64,000 nt of DNA, taken from Lineus longissimus. Its lineage: Eukaryota; Nemertea; Pilidiophora; Heteronemertea; Lineidae. Made by a program: the position numbers and the translations under genes. The stretch spans positions 2,296,501-2,360,500 of the forward strand of contig NC_088315.1 in the NCBI RefSeq assembly GCF_910592395.1, given 5' to 3'. Below are positions 55,904 to 64,000 of the stretch, piece by piece. Below the pieces are notes generated by a model. The model did not search any database and was not told the origin of the DNA. It was given only the letters and a program-made list of their open reading frames with translations. Positions within the stretch are counted from its first letter, which is position 1. Each line of letters begins with the position of its first letter.

Positions 55904-58900
55904 CCAGACACTGAAGAGTGTCAGTGGCAATATCATCATTGTTTGAAGTGATTGTATGTATGTAGGCTTAGGAGTACAGGTCTGACAAGGAGGCCACATT
56001 CTGGGAAGATCATGAATATTCACAAATTTCAAAATGGCCGTTATGACATTGTGATTCAAGGGAACGAGGATGATGAATTTAGATAGAGGCGGTATCATCG
56101 GGGGTGATCTTCCAAATACACTTGTCTCGTCATGGTGTCGTCTTAACCCGCTGTTGTATGTTTTCAAATCACAAAGCATTGGAGTGCCAACTTTAGAGTG
56201 TGTCCATTGCATGTCTGCTTGGTGTGACTCAAGACAAGTTGTGGGGTAACGATGTGTCGTCCAGTTTGAACATTTCAGTTTCTCCGATGGATCATCCAAT
56301 CAGAAGAGCAAAATTCTGCATCTCTGTAGTGCTCTCGTGCTCGATGACATGTAGCGATTAGTGGATATTATTTCTGTACCTTGAGTTTTCTGTGACAAAT
56401 TCACCCAAATACATTAAGATGGCTGATTATCTTTGTAATTTGTCTTTAGTAGAGGGTGAATCTGTTGGTTGCAATTATTCAGTCCATATCATTTTGACTT
56501 GATGGGAATTCGTTGTCTTTTCTGCGACGAATACGTGTCTAGTCAGAATGAATTAGTCTGAAAATGATGTAGAAGGTTGTATTTATTATAAAATACATTT
56601 GTAAATATAATGGTGGTTGAAGAACCTATTCAGCCTAATGTTGATCACATTTTGAGAAATTGAGAGTAGAGAATACTGCATGTGAGAAGAGATGTCACAT
56701 TTGTTGTTCGGTTCAAGTTTTGATTATTTAAGTCAGTTTAAATTGTCACGGGATCTGGGGTACTTGTTAAGACACCAGTTTTATTTGACAATGTAATTGA
56801 CATGGAATCGTTTGAACCGTTGAGTTAACTAGGTCGGCCTATTCTTTACTCTATCTCATCGTAAGATGGCCAGAAGTTTGCCTGTGTATTTGTAAAGTAA
56901 ACCTGTATGTGAGTGCAGTCTATAGCTGTCTGGACTGTAATTTGGTTAAAAAACAACAACAAAAAAGCTTGTTTTGGTGATATTAGTTGGTAGTTTAAAA
57001 TTCTAAAATCCAGGTGATTGTTTGAAACTGACTCCCAAGAATATGTCTCAAAGTCTTAAGGTAAGAGGTGGAGATAGTGATGAGACTGGACTTCGTCCAT
57101 ATCTATTTGTGATCAAGTGGTTGTATTGGAAGGCTGGCATCAGTTTCAGAACAATTCCCAAAATCCATATCCGTAAAAATCTGATTTGATCGTTAAGTGC
57201 AAAGGTAATTATATTCTGATATCGTAATCATTGTACAAAGTGTCCATCAACTTGTTGATTTCAATACTCTCTTTTAATCTGTCGTCATCGGGCATACGGA
57301 AAATATGTGCAGGAAGGGGAAAGTGGACTAATTGGTGAGAAGTGAGGGAATTACCAATCACAAAAACAATTCAACTAAAAGTTTATTTGTTAAATATGCT
57401 TCAATTGTGACATTGTTGCTTCCTCAATGGGTCTGCATTCATGTCATTATTTCTGCAGTTCTGCACATCTTTTTCACCAGGACGCCCTGTGTATCAAGCT
57501 AGTTGATCTGTTAGGAAAGTATCTATTGTATTAAGCATTTGTAAATATGATCATGTCCTAACCGTCCATCTTCTAACTTTTCCCAATGTCCCCTGTTTGT
57601 ATAATGTACTGTTTATAAATTGTCTGATGAACAAGTATTCTGTAAAAGAAACCTCTCCAATCTAACCAAGGGGACAGTTTCTTGAAGTTGTCTGTTGCAT
57701 TGCCAAATTCAGGGATTTTTTATAGCATGTCCTTTTTCCATGTCCTGTACTTGGTGTGAAAAACGTGGGTTGTAATATTCTACAGCGCTGTTGAAAGAGA
57801 GAGGCCAAAAATGTGGTGTTGTGTTGAGCTTGATTCATTGCAAAGTCGGTTACAGCCTTCAGCCTGATAGGGAATTAAGAAATCGATATTTGAAGATGAT
57901 TGAAATCGACATCAGCTGTAAACATTGCCCCTCCTTTCTGTTTGACCAAAATGTGCAGCTTGAAATGTGCTAATTGTTTGTCCTCATTTTGTGCTTCATC
58001 TTGACTAAGTTAGAAGATGGTGGACCCTAGTCACATTATACTATCAGTAGTTTGTTTCCGGAAAGTACGTGTAGATGTATAAATGAGTCTGTCCAGTGTC
58101 TTGACCATTCCAGAATGTAACCGCAACCAATTCGGTAGATTATAACTGAACCAAGTTGTTGCCAAGGTCTTTGTTGGGAATCTAGCACTTCTTTCAAAGT
58201 GCTTCTGCCACCCTATGCTCTGCCCACCTTTACAACTTAGTGGGTAGATTTGGCATCCTGGTAGTCTTTCACAATTCAGCTGGGTCTTTTAAAAATCTGC
58301 CTGATTCCAAAAAAAGATTCAATTTGACAAAATGCAATTATTCTTCAAGTTTCCTTAACCTTATTGCCGATCTTTTACAGGTTTCCCGCCAGAAATGTTT
58401 GAGGTCACTAGATTTGCCTTGTTTCTTTGTCAAGTGCTTTGCAAGAGATGGTGGGATTTTCGTATAACTTTCGAATGAAGGCGAAATTGAGGCTGGCATG
58501 TCAACCCAGCATCAGTGATTATTAGAAGTGATACTACTATGAACAAACAACTTTTCTGCAATTTGCCTCTCTTGCCGACCGTTGGTTAATTTTTTTCAGC
58601 AGACCTCTGGTTGGGTGTTACAATGTAAACCATAACATAAATCCATTTGGTGGCATTCTTACATTTGATAGGTGTTTTGTGAACTTGTGGTATTGTGATA
58701 TTGCCTGGCAATCATCAGCCTGTATCAACAGCAGCATTATATTCTTTACAATGCAAATATTCAATTCTTACAGAGCATGATAAGAGTTCATTTGTACCCA
58801 CCAAACGGCTAATATAACTTATTCTGGATATTAAATTTGGCAAGTTTGTGTTAGTGTTTGTCTGGGCTGTTGTTTTGATGACATTACTTGTCAGTTGACT

Positions 58901-60000
58901 ACTAATACCTTTATATATCTCGCATAGAGGCCTACGTGTGCTGTGATAGTTGCTGCCGAGTAGGCCTGAAGTGCAAAATGCTTTTATTCAGCAAAGTTTA
59001 ATTGAAGGAGCCAAAATGAAGTTTGTGCTGGTCACGAAATGAATACCGGTAGCTCTATTTACCGGTCATCATGTTTATTGGTTGTTTGAAGGGCTTATTC
59101 TATGTTCGTTAGAAAATGACACCGATTTCCAGGTCAAAACTGTAAAAATGGACCAAGTTTCTGACTGATTGCACTTACTTGAACAATGTCGATATATTTG
59201 AGTTTAATATTGATATCGTAGCGGAAATGCCCATTTTATTTATTTTCATCCGCTCGTCTCACAGTTATCTTTGCACTTGTTTATTGTTGATATAACCTCA
59301 TCAATGAAACCAGCTATGAAATTGGTGCGTCCTTCACTGACCAAATTTGTTTGTCATTTGTTAAGTTTGTTTTGATAATGCAGAAAGGGAATTTGTTCAG
59401 GATAGGATGGGCTTACAGGACTGACATCTGGGACTGAAAATACTCCTTGACTCCTAAGGAAAATGACTAGCTCTCCTCACCCCTTTCTGTCTTGTCATCA
59501 TTCTGCGCAACTTAACTCGGCCTAGATTTGTGATGTGAAAATGTAACTTGCTCAAAATCGCTTATCAGTCGATCAATTAATTAAAAACCACCTACAATTT
59601 AATGTAGACTTCACATTTGTAAATCATAAATAAATTCTTACAGAAAGTGTTTTTCTGGCACTTTTGAATTGCTGAATTGTAAATTAAATCAGGAGTTATC
59701 AGATTTTGGGATGAGAATTCTCAGATATTTGGTTCCATTTCTTGAAACTTGTATTTATGGTGTTTATCTCGATTTGGAATCAAATTTTATCGATCGCGAG
59801 CTTGACTACAATATTGGTCAGGTTTGTGAATTGATGAAATATATTGAGTGTATCCAGGAAATCCATTCCATTATCAGATTAACCATGTCCTGCCCAGTCT
59901 AATGTAATTTAATGCAATATAATACGGTTCTCAATTAACACCAATAGCTCTGATAATATTGTGTATGTGGTAGCATGTTTTTACAGAATGGAGAAATAAA
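55904..60000 (+). other. Probable long 3' UTR of PACSIN / downstream DNA
   Basis: After the PACSIN stop there is about 4 kb without a supportable ORF. AATAAA hexamers occur at 59629-59634 and 59995-60000. If either is used, the 3' UTR would be 3.7-4.1 kb. Earlier non-canonical signals are possible. Confidence 0.45.
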
Positions 60001-60581
60001 GAAACCATGTATCAAAGAAAGGTTGTTATGTCTTGTATGTCTCTTGTAGAGACCGTGTCACGACCAATCTCTCCAAATCATGAAAATCAATTGGATCCAG
60101 TGCGCTTAGGCGATGGTGGCGCTGTCTCGCGGCCGACAGTGGAACTGAAATCTTCGCCCTAAACCTTCAGTTCCAATATTTACCGCGAGATAGCACCACT
60201 GTCGCCTTGGCCAATATCCAATGGAATTGAGCAAGCCGTTGTACTTTCCATTTGTCCATCATTTTTAAGGCCTTGAGACATAAGTTGGGAAACCATGTAT
60301 CAAAGAAAGGTTGTCCTGTATGTCTTCTTGTAGAGACCGAGGAGACTGTGTCACAACCAATCGCCCCAAGCCATGAAAATAAATTGATTCCAGTGTCCTC
60401 AGGCGATGGTGGCGCTGTCTCGCGGCCGACAGTGGAACTGAAATCTTCGCCCAAAACCTTCAGTTCCAATTTTTACCACGAGATAGCACTACTGTCGCCT
60501 TGGCCAATTCCTATGAAATTGAGCAAGCCTTTGTACTTTCCTTTTGTCCATCCTTTTTAAGGCCTTTAGACATAAGTTGGG
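60001..60581. repeat. Tandem duplication of a ~290-bp unit with nested hairpins
   Basis: Copy 1 runs 60001-60289 and copy 2 60290-60581, both starting near GAAACCATGTATCAAAGAAAGG. Each holds an outer inverted repeat (GGCGATGGTGGCGCTGTCTC and, opposite, GAGATAGCACCACTGTCGCC) and an inner one (GGAACTGAA / TTCAGTTCC). Confidence 0.9.
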
Positions 60582-61598
60582 GATTTATAGGGCGTTTAAC
60601 CTATTATTCCATATACTAGGCTTGTAAATAAGAAACATAGATCTACCATTTTCATTCATTTCTGAACTGCGTTTCACAGACTTTCCCTCTTGCAGCTCCA
60701 CTTGTTTGGTGGTTGAGCCTTTGAACTGGCTGGTTGGCAAACCAACATCTAGCAAAAACGGTAAGACCTCTTGACCGCATCAAACTTGTGCTGAATTTCA
60801 GTTGATGGAAAACTTAATAACAACCCCTTTATCAGCGTCCTCAAAAAAGATCGGATTTCATTATGATACCTCTTGGTCTCGGACATATGGAACCAAATTT
60901 TGGTACCACCCTATGGCATGGTGTTGCCACTGCTGTAAAATGCATGGTCAGGGGCACATCTGATACTACATGGGTGTCTTTTTGTCCTCGATCACTCCTG
61001 GCCAAGTAGTGCAATTCACAACTGCCGATGCGTGTGGGCTATTATACCACACAAAATGTTCCGATCTTTTAGGTTGAATTGGCCCTTTGCCGAATTGACA
61101 GAATTGTAGGGACAACTATGCACCCCAACAGGGAATAATTGTAGCCATTGTGCTATAGTAGATAGGGACTGGGTAGGTCTTCATACACACTTCGGCCCTA
61201 TGGCTGCATCAGATTATGTCCATCATAGGTTGTGACATTGTCCCATCCATGCCACCAGAGCAAGTGGGCTTAAATTTATGAGGTCAAGAGGTATTTGACC
61301 GAACTTAGAAATTATTTTGATGTGGGACACCGATGCAAATAATACAGGACTGGAGCATATTTTCAGGTATTCTACACCCAAATTAAAAGCACCTTTCAAA
61401 GGTGCTGTTCTGTTTTCCAGGGTACTGGCAGTCAAAGCAAAATTTCTGTTTCTATGCTAGTATCTTGCTTCTTCTGTCGCTCTGGTACTATAATAATAAT
61501 AATAATAATAATAATGATTATTGACCTCATTCACAGAAGAATACAATACATGAACAGACAATAAAAGAATACAAACTAGAGATATCGGATAAAACATT
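60582..61598. other. Intergenic DNA
   Basis: No gene is seen. A (TAA)n microsatellite lies at about 61490-61516. The DNA borders the tandem array at 61599. Confidence 0.5.
61490..61516. repeat. (TAA)n microsatellite
   Basis: About nine TAA units in a row. Confidence 0.95.
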
Positions 61599-64000
61599 TC
61601 TTCATTTCATTTGTAAATAGGCATCGACTATTATTTTTGTTACATTCAATGGACCCAGTCCTACAATCTCTGGAAGAGCCAAGTCTGCACATAATTACTG
61701 GTATGCAGATTTGCCCGCGAGGCAGAACAGACCTGAACATTGCCACTGCTTTAGGAGTGTAGCAACGATATTGCTTCAAAGCAAGAAATGAATCTGCACA
61801 TATTTACTGGTATGCAGATAAGCCAGCAAGGCATCAAAACCTTCGTAAGCCCTTAATGAGCAACTAATTTATAAAATTACAAACAGGATTTATCTTGCAA
61901 CTGTACTGCTCCAAAAAAAAGAGCTAAGTCTGCACATAATTACTGGTATGCAGAAATGTCATCGAGGCAGGCAAGACCTAAACACTGCCACTGCTTCACA
62001 AGCGTAGCAGCGATATTGCTTCAAAGCAAAACTTAAGTCTGCACATAATTACTGGTATGCAGATGTGCCAGTGTTCGACAAAAAGACCCTGAACACTACT
62101 GAGCAACACTAATTTACAATTGACATGAAAGAGTATACAGTTTGAGGGAAAGCCACATAACTATCAGGTATTTTCCCTCTGGACTGGTGACAATCGGACT
62201 GGCCCGAAACTCTCATTATCGACCACTCCTCAGCGGAAATGAATCCAACAAAAAATGGGGTCATTGTATACAGTGGTACTGTATTACCCCGATGAGAAGC
62301 ACTTTACTGATGTCCCCCACTCTCAGCTAAGATATTTGTGCGCGTACCGGTTTGTCTACGGGCTGAAGTTGACGATGTACTCCTGACGGAGCCATTGGGT
62401 GCTTCGCCCGCTCATTGACCGAGGCATGGTGACCTGGAGACAGTGACCGGATTAGCACTAGCTGGTCGAAGGACACTTCACAGGGCGTCAATTCGCAACT
62501 TCTCATCATTTTTAAGGCACGACCCATTCACGTGGACCAAGTTTTACCCACAAACCTACTCCTTACATAGCGTGGGGTACCAACCCACCGCAGATTCAGG
62601 AGTGTGCAATGGTTTATGAATATCCTACACCCAATTGTGCTGCCCATTCGCAATAGGTTTAACCACCGTCATGAACCCCTGACATTGCCATCTCTCAGAC
62701 AGTAACAGGCAATGGTGCAATCAGGCTGCAAATTTTTCCCAGAGGGGCGGGATAATGATTATTTCAGACCGATCAGAGTGTCACAAGTTCAGAGCAAAAT
62801 CACCCGACAGTTACATGGAGTTGCATCAAAATGCAGACTCTTCATTTCATTTGTAAATAGGCATCGACTATTATTTTTGTTACATTCAATGGACCCAGTC
62901 CTACAATCTCTGGAAGAGTCAAGTCTGCACATAATTACTCGTATGCAGATTTGCCCGCAAGGCAGAACAGACCTGAACATTGCCACTGCTTTAGGAGTGT
63001 AGCAACGATATTGCTTCAAAGCAAGAAATGAATCTGCACATATTTACTGGTATGCAGATAAGCCAGCAAGGCATCAAAACCTTCGTAAGCCCTTAATGAG
63101 CAACTAATTCATAAAATTACAAACAGGATTTATCTTGTAACTGTACTGCTCCAAAAAAAGAGCCAAGTCTGCACATAATTACTGGTATGCAGAAATGTCA
63201 TCGAGGCAGGCAAGACCTGAACACTGCCACTGCTTCACAAGCGTAGCAGTGATATTGCTTCAAAGCAAAACTTAAGTCTGCACATAATTACTGGTATGCA
63301 GATGTGCCAGTGTTCGACAAAAAGACCCTGAACACTACTGAGCAACACTAATTTACAATTGACATGAAAGAGTATACAGTTTGAGGGAAAGCCACATAAC
63401 TATCAGGTATTTTCCCTCTGGACTGGTGACAATCAGACTGGCCCGAAACTCTCATTATCGACCACTCCTCAGCGGAAATGAATCCAACAAAAAATGGGGT
63501 CATTGTATACAGTGGTACTGTATTACCCCGATGAGAAGCACTTTACTGATGTCCCCCACTCTCAGCTAAGATATTTGTGCGCGTACCGGTTTGTCTACGG
63601 GCTGAAGTTGACGATGTACTCCTGACGGAGCCATTGGGTGCTTCGCCCGCTCATTGACCGAGGCATGGTGACCTGGAGACAGTGACCGGATTAGCACTAG
63701 CTGGTCGAAGGACACTTCACAGGGCGTCAATTCGCAACTTCTCATCATTTTTAAGGCACGACCCATTCACGTGGACCAAGTTTTACCCACAAACCTACTC
63801 CTTACATAGCGTGGGGTACCAACCCACCGCAGATTCAGGAGTGTGCAATGGTTTATGAATATCCTACACCCAATTGTGCTGCCCATTCGCAATAGGTTTA
63901 ACCACCGTCATGAACCCCTGACATTGCCATCTCTCAGACAGTAACAGGCAATGGTGCAATCAGGCTGCAAATTTTTCCCAGAGGGGCGGGATAATGATTA
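61599..64000. repeat. 1.24-kb tandem repeat array, at least two units, continuing past the window
   Basis: Copy 1 runs 61599-62838; copy 2 starts at 62839 and is cut by the window end after 1162 bp. The offset is a constant 1240-1239 bp, with only a handful of differences. Each unit has four copies of a 26-bp imperfect palindrome (TCTGCACATAATTACTGGTA then TGCAGA) at 61684, 61793, 61929 and 62038. Flanking subrepeats share GATATTGCTTCAAAGCAA. Duplicated short ORFs (62142-62330, 63381-63569 and others) have no recognisable domain and are judged chance frames. Confidence 0.93.

Noticed and set aside
62142-63766. Duplicated short ORFs in the 1.24-kb tandem units
   Set aside because: They are identical because the DNA is repeated. 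No domain, codon signal or splice context supports coding.

Overview
This is a gene-dense window from an invertebrate animal genome. It shows multi-exon genes with GT-AG introns of roughly 0.1-6 kb, full-length orthologues of conserved metazoan genes, tRNA- and 5S-derived SINE-like repeats, LINE remnants and short TIR elements. The species cannot be read from the sequence. A marine lophotrochozoan or a non-vertebrate deuterostome is the most likely kind of source. The genes were reconstructed exon by exon by hand, and in every case the exon lengths close in frame.

Layout. 75-7765 (minus): a 494-aa S1-domain protein of the ZCCHC17/pNO40 type, with an RGG/DYRR-rich head and a tail of repeated KHKR/SDSD exons. 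8785-12593 (plus): a complete HAD phosphatase of the PGP/PDXP family. 14487-18016 (minus): TRDMT1 (DNMT2), the tRNA-Asp cytosine-38 methyltransferase, with an enlarged acidic insert. 19395-21458 (plus) and 23795-26875 (minus): two convergent, divergent-sequence paralogues encoding leaderless proteins with a beta-trefoil-like C-terminus that resembles the interleukin-1/FGF fold. 29528-38410 (minus): a 1075-aa protein with two calponin-homology domains followed by ankyrin repeats. 47050-55903 (plus, with a non-coding exon ending at 41234): PACSIN/syndapin, with F-BAR, three NPF motifs and SH3, followed by a possible 3' UTR of about 4 kb. From 60001 to the end the DNA is repetitive: a 290-bp tandem duplication carrying nested hairpins, then a 1.24-kb tandem unit with internal palindromic subrepeats that continues past the window.

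The most interesting part is 18.6-27 kb. The two trefoil genes share all three of their last intron positions and phases (1-0-1) and a matching C-terminal motif. Each has the 9-mer GGGAAAACC, a Rel/Dorsal-type kappaB site, near its start: 22 bp upstream of a TATA box in one, and in the predicted 5' leader in the other. Neither protein shows a signal peptide. Together this suggests a pair of invertebrate IL-1-like cytokines, a hypothesis that needs structure prediction and profile searches. The DNA between them holds two inverted arrays of a 15-bp minisatellite and two direct copies of a 5S-rRNA-derived element.

The other genes are housekeeping or cell-biology genes with no evident joint pathway. 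Neighbours are often divergent (ZCCHC17-like/PGP, TRDMT1/trefoil A, CH-ankyrin/PACSIN). Two of the divergent intergenic regions carry inverted copies of the same ~280-bp repeat. Exon borders come from reading splice signals and frame, without transcript data.
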